The notes under the pieces are model-generated. The model did no database searches. It was not told where the DNA came from and was given only the letters and a program-made list of their open reading frames with translations. Position numbers and translations under genes: made by a program. Below are positions 44,837 through 52,092 of a stretch of DNA of 64,000 nt, piece by piece; positions within the stretch are counted from its first letter, which is position 1, and every line of letters begins with the position of its first letter. Source of the DNA: Sulfitobacter sp. M05 (lineage in GTDB: Bacteria > Pseudomonadota > Alphaproteobacteria > Rhodobacterales > Rhodobacteraceae); the NCBI RefSeq assembly GCF_029285175.1, contig NZ_JABEDH010000003.1, positions 248,001 through 312,000 on the forward strand, read 5' to 3'.

Positions 44837-45342
44837 AAGCGATCCTGAAGGCCAGCGGTGCTGCTTCGGCGGCACTGATGGTGGGGCTTGCGGTGATGGG
44901 CAGGGTCTGGCTGCAACCGGGAGATTTCGGTATTTTCGACGCACATTTCGGCGGCTATTCCGTTGATGCGGCTCGGTTGTATCTTGCTGCGTTGAAGCAG
45001 GCGGGGCGAACCGAGCTTTATCTCGGAGTGTTTCGCGTGTTGGATACGGTACTGCCCATCTTGTTGAGTTTCACACTTGCTGGTGTGATCTGGACGCAGG
45101 CGCGGGGTATGCCCAAAGTTGTGCGTGGGGTGGTGGCGCTGACCCCTTGCGTTTACCTTTGGCTGGATCTGTCGGAAAATGCAGCCGTCGCACATCTGTT
45201 GCGTTTTGGGCCACAGGTCTCGGCGGGGGCGATCTTGCAGGCCAGTGCCTATACCGTGGCTAAGTGGATTTGTCTGACGCTGGCAATGCTGTTGGCGGTC
45301 TGGGCGTGGCGTTTAGCCCCCAAAGAGGAAAGAAAAACGTGA
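44833..45342 (+). CDS. Hypothetical integral membrane protein between aroA and cmk
   Basis: A 169-residue membrane protein with about four hydrophobic segments (residues roughly 8-24, 70-88, 96-115 and 143-162). I do not recognise a family. It is translationally coupled to both neighbours (ATGA with aroA, GTGA with cmk), so it is a genuine gene expressed with shikimate and nucleotide biosynthesis. Nothing in its sequence suggests an enzymatic role. Confidence 0.75.
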   Translation: MKAILKASGAASAALMVGLAVMGRVWLQPGDFGIFDAHFGGYSVDAARLYLAALKQAGRTELYLGVFRVLDTVLPILLSFTLAGVIWTQARGMPKVVRGVVALTPCVYLWLDLSENAAVAHLLRFGPQVSAGAILQASAYTVAKWICLTLAMLLAVWAWRLAPKEERKT

Positions 45343-45962
45343 GTACGACAAGCGGTTTTACAGTTGCGATCGACGGGCCTGCGGCCTCGGGCAAGGGCAC
45401 GATTTCCAAAGCTGTAGCGGCGCATTTCGGGTTCGCCCATCTAGATACGGGTCTGTTGTACCGCGCGGTGGGGGTTAAGGTGCTGTTGGGGATCGAAGCG
45501 CTAGCGGCGGCGCAAACGTTGGTGCCGGAGGATCTGGACGGAGAGGCGTTGCGTACCCCGGAAGTGGCGCAGGAAGCCAGCAAGGTTGCTGCATTGCCAG
45601 ACGTGCGGGCCGCTTTGGTTGATTTCCAACGCAGCTTTGCTGCGCGGGCTGGCGGTGCGGTTCTGGACGGACGTGACATCGGCACGGTGATTTGTCCGGA
45701 TGCACAGGTGAAACTGTTTGTGATTGCAGATGCGGTTGTGCGCGCTCGGCGCCGCTTTGAGGAGTTGTCGGGCAAGGGCATCGAAACCAGCTTTGAGGAG
45801 GTGCTGGCCGATGTGCAGACCCGCGATGCCCGCGATATGGGGCGCGCAGATGCGCCGCTGAAGCCGGCGCAGGATGCGGTCGAGATTGATACCTCGTCGC
45901 TGAGCATCAAGGACGCTGTGGCGCAAACCGTTGCCGTGATTGAAGCGGCGATGAAGACTTAA
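45339..45962 (+). CDS. cmk: Cytidylate kinase
   Basis: A 207-residue kinase phosphorylating CMP/dCMP. The P-loop is [13 protein letters not shown] (residues 11-23), followed by the conserved [12 protein letters not shown] (about 34-45) and [15 protein letters not shown] (about 108-122). GTG 45339 overlaps the upstream stop (GTGA) with GAGGAAAG in front. It precedes rpsA, the conserved bacterial order. Confidence 0.94.
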   Translation: MSTTSGFTVAIDGPAASGKGTISKAVAAHFGFAHLDTGLLYRAVGVKVLLGIEALAAAQTLVPEDLDGEALRTPEVAQEASKVAALPDVRAALVDFQRSFAARAGGAVLDGRDIGTVICPDAQVKLFVIADAVVRARRRFEELSGKGIETSFEEVLADVQTRDARDMGRADAPLKPAQDAVEIDTSSLSIKDAVAQTVAVIEAAMKT

Positions 45963-46097
45963 CTGATTTGCACAGGCGGCGTTGTATCCGCCTGACGAAC
46001 AGAGCCTTGCAAACCCAAGGCGCGGGTCACAGTAAGGGACGTTTCATTTCCGGCCCAGCCAGCTTCCGCCGCTTCGGCTTTGAGGTGCCAAACCGCC

Positions 46098-46126
46098 TTG
46101 CACACCACTGCTATTTCGCCTATACG
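46098..46126 (+). promoter_or_regulatory. Probable sigma-70 promoter upstream of rpsA
   Basis: TTGCAC (46098-46103) and TATACG (46121-46126) are separated by exactly 17 bases. It is the best promoter-like match in the region and fits a strongly expressed ribosomal gene. Confidence 0.55.
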
Positions 46127-46175
46127 CGCCCTTGTCTAAGCGGCGGATACAAGCCACGGGGCGCAATTATGGGCA

Positions 46176-46204
46176 GGGTCGGATTCTTCCGGCCCTCTTT
46201 CGTT
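46176..46204 (+). terminator. Terminator-like hairpin in the rpsA leader (attenuator or small-RNA end)
   Basis: GGGTCGGA (46176-46183) pairs with TCCGGCCC (46188-46195; one G-T pair) around a TTCT loop, followed by TCTTTCGTTT. It lies about 45-65 bases downstream of the predicted transcription start, so RNA ending here would be about 65-70 nt. Confidence 0.6.
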
Positions 46205-46328
46205 TGCGTTTCTCGGTCCACCACGATGACCAATTCACACCGTCTCACCTTGGGTGGGCAATCATCAAAGACCGGCGGAGACAACCGCACGGCCAGAAAA
46301 CAAGTCTAGATTAGGAAAAATACGCTAC

Positions 46329-48002
46329 ATGGCGAATATGATGGACGAGTTTGAAGCACTCTTGAACGAAAGCTTCGAAATGGACACCCCTGAAGAGGGT
46401 TCCGTTGTTAAAGGCAAGGTGATCGCAATCGAAGCGGGCCAGGCCATTATCGACGTAGGCTACAAGATGGAAGGCCGCGTCGAGCTTAAAGAATTTGCTG
46501 ATCCCGGCGAATCCCCGAAAATTGCTGTTGGCGACGAAGTCGAAGTATTCCTTCGTCAGGTCGAAAACTCCCGCGGTGAAGCGGTTATCTCGCGCGAGAT
46601 GGCCCGTCGCGAGGAAGCATGGGACCGTCTGGAAAAAGCCTATGCCGCAGAAGAGCGCGTCGAAGGTGCGATCTTTGGCCGCGTTAAAGGTGGTTTCACT
46701 GTGGATCTTGGCGGTGCTGTAGCGTTCCTGCCCGGCTCTCAGGTTGATGTGCGCCCCGTGCGCGATGCCGGCCCATTGATGGGTCTCAAGCAGCCGTTTC
46801 AGGTTCTCAAAATGGACCGTCGTCGTGGCAACATCGTTGTTTCGCGTCGTGCGATCCTTGAAGAATCACGTGCCGAACAGCGTGCCGAAGTTATCGGTAA
46901 CCTGACTGAAGGTCAGGAAGTTGACGGTGTGGTCAAGAACATCACCGAATACGGTGCGTTTGTTGATCTGGGCGGTGTTGACGGCCTGCTGCACGTTACA
47001 GACATGGCATGGCGCCGTGTGAACCACCCGTCCGAGATCCTCGCCATCGGCGAAACGATCAAGGTACAGGTCATCAAGATCAACAAAGAGACACACCGCA
47101 TCTCCTTGGGCATGAAGCAGTTGCAGGAAGACCCATGGGATCTGGTTGCGGCCAAGTACCCACTGGAATCCTCGCACACCGGTCGCGTCACCAACATCAC
47201 CGACTACGGTGCTTTTGTTGAGCTGGAGCCAGGTGTTGAAGGTCTGGTTCACGTTTCCGAAATGTCTTGGACCAAAAAGAACGTACACCCCGGCAAGATC
47301 GTGTCTACGTCGCAAGAAGTCGAAGTCATGGTTCTGGAAATCGATGGTGCCAAGCGCCGCGTTTCCCTTGGCCTCAAGCAGACCATGCGCAACCCATGGG
47401 AAGTGTTTGCAGAAACACACCCCGAGGGCACGGAAGTTGAAGGCGAAGTCAAGAACATCACCGAATTCGGTCTGTTTGTTGGCCTCGACGGCGACATCGA
47501 CGGCATGGTTCACCTGTCCGACCTGTCATGGGACCAGCGTGGCGAAGAAGCCATTCAGGACTATCGCAAGGGCGACACAGTTCAGGCCGTTGTTTCCGAA
47601 GTTGACGTTGAGAAAGAGCGTATCTCGCTCTCCATCAAGGGTGTCGGCGGCGACAAGTTTGCAGAAGCAGTGGGCGGCGTGAAGCGCGGTTCTGTTGTGA
47701 CTGTGGCTGTGACCTCCATCGAGGATGGTGGCATCGAAGTGGAATACGAAGGTATGAAAGCCTTCATCCGCCGCTCCGATCTGTCGCGTGACCGTGCCGA
47801 ACAGCGCCCAGAGCGTTTCTCGGTGGGTGACAAAGTCGACGTGCGCATCACAAACGTGGATGCAAAAGCACACCGTCTTGGCGTCTCGATCAAAGCGCGT
47901 GAAATCGCAGAAGAGAAAGAAGCAGTCGAGCAGTATGGCTCCTCTGACTCCGGCGCATCCTTGGGTGATATCCTTGGTGCCGCTCTGAAGGGCGACGAAT
48001 AA
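46329..48002 (+). CDS. rpsA: 30S ribosomal protein S1
   Basis: A 557-residue protein with six S1 RNA-binding repeats; the repeated pattern of G-V-V-KNITEYGAFVDLGGVDGLLHV-type segments is plain at about residues 200, 287 and 372. It binds mRNA on the small subunit and promotes initiation. The ATG at 46329 gives MANMMDEFEALLNESFEMD, the usual alphaproteobacterial start; longer upstream frames lack coding character. Codon usage is noticeably biased to highly expressed codons (many GAA, AAG, CGT). A terminator follows. Confidence 0.97.
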   Translation: MANMMDEFEALLNESFEMDTPEEGSVVKGKVIAIEAGQAIIDVGYKMEGRVELKEFADPGESPKIAVGDEVEVFLRQVENSRGEAVISREMARREEAWDRLEKAYAAEERVEGAIFGRVKGGFTVDLGGAVAFLPGSQVDVRPVRDAGPLMGLKQPFQVLKMDRRRGNIVVSRRAILEESRAEQRAEVIGNLTEGQEVDGVVKNITEYGAFVDLGGVDGLLHVTDMAWRRVNHPSEILAIGETIKVQVIKINKETHRISLGMKQLQEDPWDLVAAKYPLESSHTGRVTNITDYGAFVELEPGVEGLVHVSEMSWTKKNVHPGKIVSTSQEVEVMVLEIDGAKRRVSLGLKQTMRNPWEVFAETHPEGTEVEGEVKNITEFGLFVGLDGDIDGMVHLSDLSWDQRGEEAIQDYRKGDTVQAVVSEVDVEKERISLSIKGVGGDKFAEAVGGVKRGSVVTVAVTSIEDGGIEVEYEGMKAFIRRSDLSRDRAEQRPERFSVGDKVDVRITNVDAKAHRLGVSIKAREIAEEKEAVEQYGSSDSGASLGDILGAALKGDE

Positions 48003-48030
48003 GTTACCCTTCCTTCGGTATGAATTTGAA

Positions 48031-48060
48031 AGGCCCCTCGCTTATGCGGGGGGCCTTTTT
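48031..48060 (+). terminator. Intrinsic terminator after rpsA
   Basis: AGGCCCCTCGC (48031-48041) pairs with GCGGGGGGCCT (48046-48056; one G-T pair) with a 4-base TTAT loop, followed by five T. Strong, classic form. Confidence 0.92.
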
Positions 48061-48278
48061 CGTTGCGAATCGGCAGCGGGAAAACCAGCAGTTTTGTGCA
48101 AGCTTCGGCACCACTGTATCGCTCTCGTGGATTTAATGGGCAAAAAAACGTCCAATAACAGGACGTTCTCCTTGGAAAAACGCAATCTGTGGGTCTTCAC
48201 TGGCTTCCCGTAGGATATGTTTCTTCCTATAGTCATGCTCATTCGAACAATAAAAATGTCTCGCGGGGGGATGCCAGA

Positions 48279-48563
48279 ATGATCCGGTCAGAACTGATCC
48301 AGAAGATTGCGGACGAGAATCCGCATCTCTATCAACGCGACGTTGAGCGGATTGTGAATACCATCTTTGACGAGATTACGACGGCAATGGCCGGCGGCAA
48401 TCGCGTCGAGCTGCGCGGCTTTGGTGCTTTCTCCGTCAAAAAAAGAGACGCCCGTGTGGGGCGCAACCCGCGCACCGGTGAAACAGTTCATGTTGAAGAA
48501 AAACATGTACCGTTTTTCAAAACCGGTAAATTGCTTCGTGACCGTCTGAACGGGAACTCCTAA
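48279..48563 (+). CDS. ihfB: Integration host factor beta subunit
   Basis: A 94-residue HU/IHF-family DNA-bending protein. [18 protein letters not shown] at the start and the beta-arm [10 protein letters not shown] (about residues 63-72) with [13 protein letters not shown] identify IHF-beta. It follows rpsA after 276 bases of noncoding DNA that includes the rpsA terminator. The stop overlaps the next start (TAATG). Confidence 0.95.
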   Translation: MIRSELIQKIADENPHLYQRDVERIVNTIFDEITTAMAGGNRVELRGFGAFSVKKRDARVGRNPRTGETVHVEEKHVPFFKTGKLLRDRLNGNS

Positions 48564-48913
48564 TGCGCTATATACGTTACCTGTGCATCGCGGTTTTTGC
48601 CGTGGCGCTGATCTCTGTGGCTTTGGCAAATCGCACGCTTGTGACGTTGCAAGTCTTGCCGCAGGAGGTTGCGGGCTGGTTTGCTGTCAATCCGTCGGTG
48701 GAGCTGCCGTTGTTTCTGGTGATCCTTGGCAGCATTGTTGCTGGGGTGCTGGTCGGGTTCATCTGGGAATGGATCCGTGAATTCGGTGATCGTGCGGAAA
48801 AAGCCCGACTGGCCCGCGAGGCCCGCAGGCTGGAGCGTGAGGTTGCGCGACTGAAAGGTGAGAAACATCAGGGCAGTGATGAGGTCCTTGCGCTGTTGGA
48901 CGGGACCAGCTGA
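48563..48913 (+). CDS. LapA-domain (DUF1049) small membrane protein
   Basis: A 116-residue protein with two membrane helices (about residues 5-22 and 48-68) joined by a short periplasmic loop, then a charged cytoplasmic coiled coil ([20 protein letters not shown], about 77-96). This is the LapA/YciS form, linked in E. coli to lipopolysaccharide assembly. It is coupled to ihfB by a TAATG overlap and followed by trpF after 8 bases. Confidence 0.85.
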   Translation: MRYIRYLCIAVFAVALISVALANRTLVTLQVLPQEVAGWFAVNPSVELPLFLVILGSIVAGVLVGFIWEWIREFGDRAEKARLAREARRLEREVARLKGEKHQGSDEVLALLDGTS

Positions 48914-48921
48914 GCCCGATC

Positions 48922-49569
48922 ATGCCTTCTCATATCAATGTAAAGATTTGTGGCGTCACCCGGGCGCAGGATATTGAGGCGTCGGTGAAGGCCGGGGCGC
49001 GGTATATTGGGCTCAACTTTTTTCCCAAATCGCCGCGCTTTGTGTCGCTGGAGCAGGCGCGGGAGCTGGCACTGGGGACCGCGGAGGGGGTTTGTAAGGT
49101 CGGGTTGGTCGTGAACCCCACGGAGGCGGCACTGGATGCGTTGGTGGCAGCTGTGCCTGTCGATATGATCCAGCTGCACGGCGGCGAAACACCCGCGCGT
49201 GTGGTGGAGATCAAACAGCGGTATGGTTTGCCTGTGATGAAAGCGGTGGGGGTTGCCGACGCCGACGACCTGCTGGTGCTTGATAGATATGCGCAGGTGG
49301 CGGATCAACTTTTGGTGGATACCAAACCACCCAAGAATGCGGATTTGCCGGGGGGCAATGGTCTGGCGTTTGACTGGACGCTTATCGCGGGCCGACGCTG
49401 GACTGTGCCCTGGATGCTGGCGGGGGGGTTGAACGCTGGCACCGTTGCCGAGGCGATCCGTGTAACCGGAGCAGGGCAGGTTGACCTGTCATCAGCGGTT
49501 GAATCGGCCCCCGGGGTCAAGGATGCCGGGTTGATACAGGCGTTTTGTGACGCTGCCCTTGCAGATTGA
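48922..49569 (+). CDS. trpF: Phosphoribosylanthranilate isomerase
   Basis: A 215-residue TIM-barrel enzyme of tryptophan synthesis. The catalytic Cys lies in [14 protein letters not shown] (about residue 9), phosphate binding in [12 protein letters not shown], and the Asp near the C-terminus in [14 protein letters not shown]. In many Rhodobacterales trpB follows trpF directly; here the next gene is on the opposite strand, so trpB is elsewhere or lost from this spot. Confidence 0.94.
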   Translation: MPSHINVKICGVTRAQDIEASVKAGARYIGLNFFPKSPRFVSLEQARELALGTAEGVCKVGLVVNPTEAALDALVAAVPVDMIQLHGGETPARVVEIKQRYGLPVMKAVGVADADDLLVLDRYAQVADQLLVDTKPPKNADLPGGNGLAFDWTLIAGRRWTVPWMLAGGLNAGTVAEAIRVTGAGQVDLSSAVESAPGVKDAGLIQAFCDAALAD

Positions 49570-49593
49570 GCAGGCAAAGCCTGCATTCGATTT
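49570..49593 (+). terminator. Terminator-like hairpin after trpF
   Basis: GCAGGC-AAA-GCCTGC (49570-49584) follows the trpF stop directly and is followed by ATTCGATTT. Hairpin and tail closely match the trmB terminator at 43312. Confidence 0.6.
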
Positions 49594-49600
49594 GATTCAT

Positions 49601-49648
49601 TTGGGGCCCTGCCCCAAACCCCGCAGTATTTAAGGCCAAAAAGAGAAA
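49601..49648 (+). repeat. Dispersed Rhodobacterales-type intergenic repeat, copy G
   Basis: Hairpin TTGGGGC-CCT-GCCCCAA (49601-49617), then CCCGCAGTATTTAAGGCC and AAAAAGAGAAAA. Order and spacing match copies E and F. Confidence 0.7.
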
Positions 49649-49677
49649 AGGGCCTAATGATGGGGTTCGAGTTTATC

Positions 49678-49722
49678 AAGCATCGCTTTGACGTGTCTTA
49701 GCGCGACCGCAAAGCGATGCTT
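49678..49722 (-). terminator. Perfect 13-bp inverted repeat downstream of the phosphomannomutase gene
   Basis: AAGCATCGCTTTG (49678-49690) and CAAAGCGATGCTT (49710-49722) are perfect reverse complements with a 19-base spacer. It lies 25 bases beyond the minus-strand stop at 49748 and between convergent genes. No T-run follows, so termination is likely but not certain. Confidence 0.55.
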
Positions 49723-49747
49723 GGAAGTTCGACGTTTAATCAGGATG

Positions 49748-51244
49748 TTAGATTGTTTGATCGTAATCGCCAACGCCGGGTTCTGTACGGATAGCGGCAT
49801 CGATATCGGTAAAAATACTGCGCATTTCGGTTTCGGATTCAGGGCTTTCGCAGACGACAACCAAGTTTGGCGTGTTGGAGGAGGCCCGCACAAGTCCCCA
49901 TGCGCCATTTTCGAGAATGACGCGGGCACCATTGACGGTGACGACTTCTTTGATCTTGCGGCCTGCGATTTCCTCGCCAGCGCTCTGTTTTGCGACCAGT
50001 TTGGCGACGATGCGCTCTAGGATGTCATATTTGTCTTCGTCAGAAGCATAAGGCGACATTGTCGGCGTGGCCCAAGTCTGAGGCAGGGCACGGCGCAGGT
50101 CGGACATGGACATATCGGGGTTGCGGTCCATCAGCTTGCAGATTTCGACCGCCACCCGCATGCCGCAGTCATAGCCACGGCCAATTGGTTCGGCGAGGAA
50201 GTAATGGCCAGATTTCTCAAAGCCCGCCAATGCGCCGATTTCCTTGACGCGGCGTTTCATGTGGGAATGGCCGGTCTTCCAATAGTCCGCAGTGACCCCA
50301 TGTTTTTGTAATTCCGGATCAGAGGCAAAAAGCCCAGTGGATTTTACATCAGCGACAAAAGTTGCATTTGGGTGGATCTTGGCCAGATCGCGGGCCATGA
50401 TGACGCCAACCTTATCCGCGAAAATCTCTTCGCCCTCGTCATCGACCACGCCGCAGCGGTCGCCGTCGCCATCAAAACCAAGGGCCAGATCAGCGCCCGA
50501 GGCCTTCACAGAGGCGCTCATATCATGCAGCATTTCCATCGCTTCGGGGTTGGGGTTGTAGTTCGGGAAAGTGTAATCAAGTGTGTTGTGGCTATCGACC
50601 ACCTCGACACCGATGCGTTTGAACAGCTCGGGGCCAAAAGCAGAGGCGGTGCCGTTGCCTGTGGCGCAGACCACCTTGAGCTTGCGGGTCATTTTGAAAT
50701 CACCCACCAGATCGTCAAGATAGGCCTCGCGGACGCCGTCGATGAATTCGTATTTGCCGCCATCGCGGGGCTGACCCTGACCGTTCAGCACGATGTCGCG
50801 CAATTCAGCCATTTCATCGGGGCCATGGGTCAGGGGGCGTTCAAAACCCATTTTCACACCGGTCCAGCCGTTGGGATTGTGGCTTGCCGTGACCATCGCA
50901 ACAGCAGGGGCATCAAGGTGGAACTGTGCAAAATAGGCCATAGGGGACACGGCAGGGCCGATGTCCTTGACGTGAATGCCGGCCTGCATAAGCCCGAGCA
51001 TCAGCGCGTTTTTGATCGACAGGGAATAGTCGCGATAGTCATTGCCAACGGCGATTACCGGTTCGATGCCGCGGCGATGCATCTGTGTACCAAGACCAAG
51101 GCCAAGCGCGGTGATGCCCGGCAGGTTGATGTCGTCAGGAAATTTCCAACGGGCGTCGTATTCGCGGAAACCAGTGGGCGTGATCATGGCATCGCGCAGG
51201 AATTCCCATGTATTTTGGGAAACGGTAGGGGCGGGTTTGGTCAC
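49748..51244 (-). CDS. Phosphomannomutase/phosphoglucomutase
   Basis: A 498-residue alpha-D-phosphohexomutase. The catalytic phosphoserine is in VTASHNPNGW (about residues 119-128), the magnesium site in LGFDGDGDRCGVVDDEG (about 256-272), and the sugar-binding loop in FEKSGHYFL (about 346). It interconverts hexose 1- and 6-phosphates for polysaccharide precursors. It is the last gene of the minus-strand polysaccharide operon, 14 bases after kdsA. Confidence 0.93.
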   Translation of the reverse strand: MTKPAPTVSQNTWEFLRDAMITPTGFREYDARWKFPDDINLPGITALGLGLGTQMHRRGIEPVIAVGNDYRDYSLSIKNALMLGLMQAGIHVKDIGPAVSPMAYFAQFHLDAPAVAMVTASHNPNGWTGVKMGFERPLTHGPDEMAELRDIVLNGQGQPRDGGKYEFIDGVREAYLDDLVGDFKMTRKLKVVCATGNGTASAFGPELFKRIGVEVVDSHNTLDYTFPNYNPNPEAMEMLHDMSASVKASGADLALGFDGDGDRCGVVDDEGEEIFADKVGVIMARDLAKIHPNATFVADVKSTGLFASDPELQKHGVTADYWKTGHSHMKRRVKEIGALAGFEKSGHYFLAEPIGRGYDCGMRVAVEICKLMDRNPDMSMSDLRRALPQTWATPTMSPYASDEDKYDILERIVAKLVAKQSAGEEIAGRKIKEVVTVNGARVILENGAWGLVRASSNTPNLVVVCESPESETEMRSIFTDIDAAIRTEPGVGDYDQTI

Positions 51245-51258
51245 GCGGGGGCCTCGCT

Positions 51259-52092
51259 TTAGAATGTGAGTGGGTGCGACTTGGCCAGGGCGTCAAACTG
51301 CATCAATGTTTTGATAAGGCCTGGCATCTGATCAAGGTAAATTGAGTTCGGTCCGTCACTTGGCGCGGTGTCGGGATCCTCGTGGGTTTCAAGGAACACG
51401 GCCGCCACACCGATGGCCACAGCGGCGCGTGCCATCACGGGCGCAAATTCACGCTGACCACCGGATGATCCACCAAGACCGCCCGGCTGTGCGACAGAGT
51501 GGGTTGCATCCATCACAACAGGATATCCGGTCTGTGCCATCTGGGGCAAGCTGCGCATGTCCGCGACAAGGGTGTTATACCCAAAAGCGGTGCCACGTTC
51601 GGTCAGCAGGATGTTCTTGTTGCCTGTTGACTCAATCTTGTCGACGATATTGCCCATTTCCCAAGGGGCCAGCCACTGGCCCTTTTTCACATTCACCGCT
51701 TTGCCGGTGTTGCCGGCAGCGACCAGCATATCGGTTTGGCGGCACAGAAAGGCGGGAATTTGCAGCACATCGACCACTTCGGCGGCAATGGCGCATTGCG
51801 CTTCGGTGTGGACATCGGTCAGCACCGGCACGTCATTGGCGCGGGCGACAGATTGCAATACCTTCAAGCCCTCGTCGATCCCGAGGCCGCGAATGCCGGC
51901 CAGCGACGTGCGATTGGCCTTGTCATAGCTGGCCTTGAACACGAATTGCGCACCTACGGCGGCGCAGGCCTCTTTCAACTGGCCCGCAATCATTTGGGCG
52001 TGGGTTTCGCTTTCGAGTTGGCAAGGGCCGGCAATGATTGTCAGCGGACGGTCGTTGCCGACGGTGACATCACCAAATGTGACCTGTGTCAT
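51259..52092 (-). CDS. kdsA: 3-deoxy-8-phosphooctulonate (Kdo-8-phosphate) synthase
   Basis: A 277-residue aldol-type synthase condensing PEP with arabinose 5-phosphate. Signature segments: IAGPCQLES (residues 20-28), FKASYDKANRTS (about 52-63), LTDVHTEAQC (about 95) and PVVMDATHSVAQPGG (about 190-204). Located in a capsule-type gene group, it may serve Kdo for capsule anchoring as well as lipopolysaccharide. Its start overlaps the upstream stop by 4 bases. Confidence 0.95.
   Translation of the reverse strand: MTQVTFGDVTVGNDRPLTIIAGPCQLESETHAQMIAGQLKEACAAVGAQFVFKASYDKANRTSLAGIRGLGIDEGLKVLQSVARANDVPVLTDVHTEAQCAIAAEVVDVLQIPAFLCRQTDMLVAAGNTGKAVNVKKGQWLAPWEMGNIVDKIESTGNKNILLTERGTAFGYNTLVADMRSLPQMAQTGYPVVMDATHSVAQPGGLGGSSGGQREFAPVMARAAVAIGVAAVFLETHEDPDTAPSDGPNSIYLDQMPGLIKTLMQFDALAKSHPLTF

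Larger units (their letters stand above)
45963..46328 (+). promoter_or_regulatory. 366-base cmk-rpsA intergenic region: promoter and leader of rpsA
   Basis: No gene is convincing here. It contains a hairpin AGGCGG/CCGCCT (45974-45993), a good sigma-70-like promoter TTGCAC-17-TATACG (46098-46126) and a terminator-like hairpin (46176-46204). The rpsA start codon is about 195 bases after the presumed transcription start, so the mRNA has a long structured 5' leader. Confidence 0.6.

Noticed and set aside
45968-46309. A 113-codon frame in the cmk-rpsA gap
   Set aside because: Its codons run across a promoter-like sequence and a terminator hairpin, there is no ribosome-binding site, and the translation looks random.
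49654-49932. A minus-strand frame ending in AMLDKLEPHH beside the 13-bp inverted repeat
   Set aside because: Considered as a gene remnant, but it mostly overlaps the phosphomannomutase gene in another frame and the rest is the inverted repeat.
50372-51262. A 296-codon plus-strand frame opposite the phosphomannomutase gene
   Set aside because: The minus strand encodes the phosphohexomutase signatures; the plus frame is a shadow.
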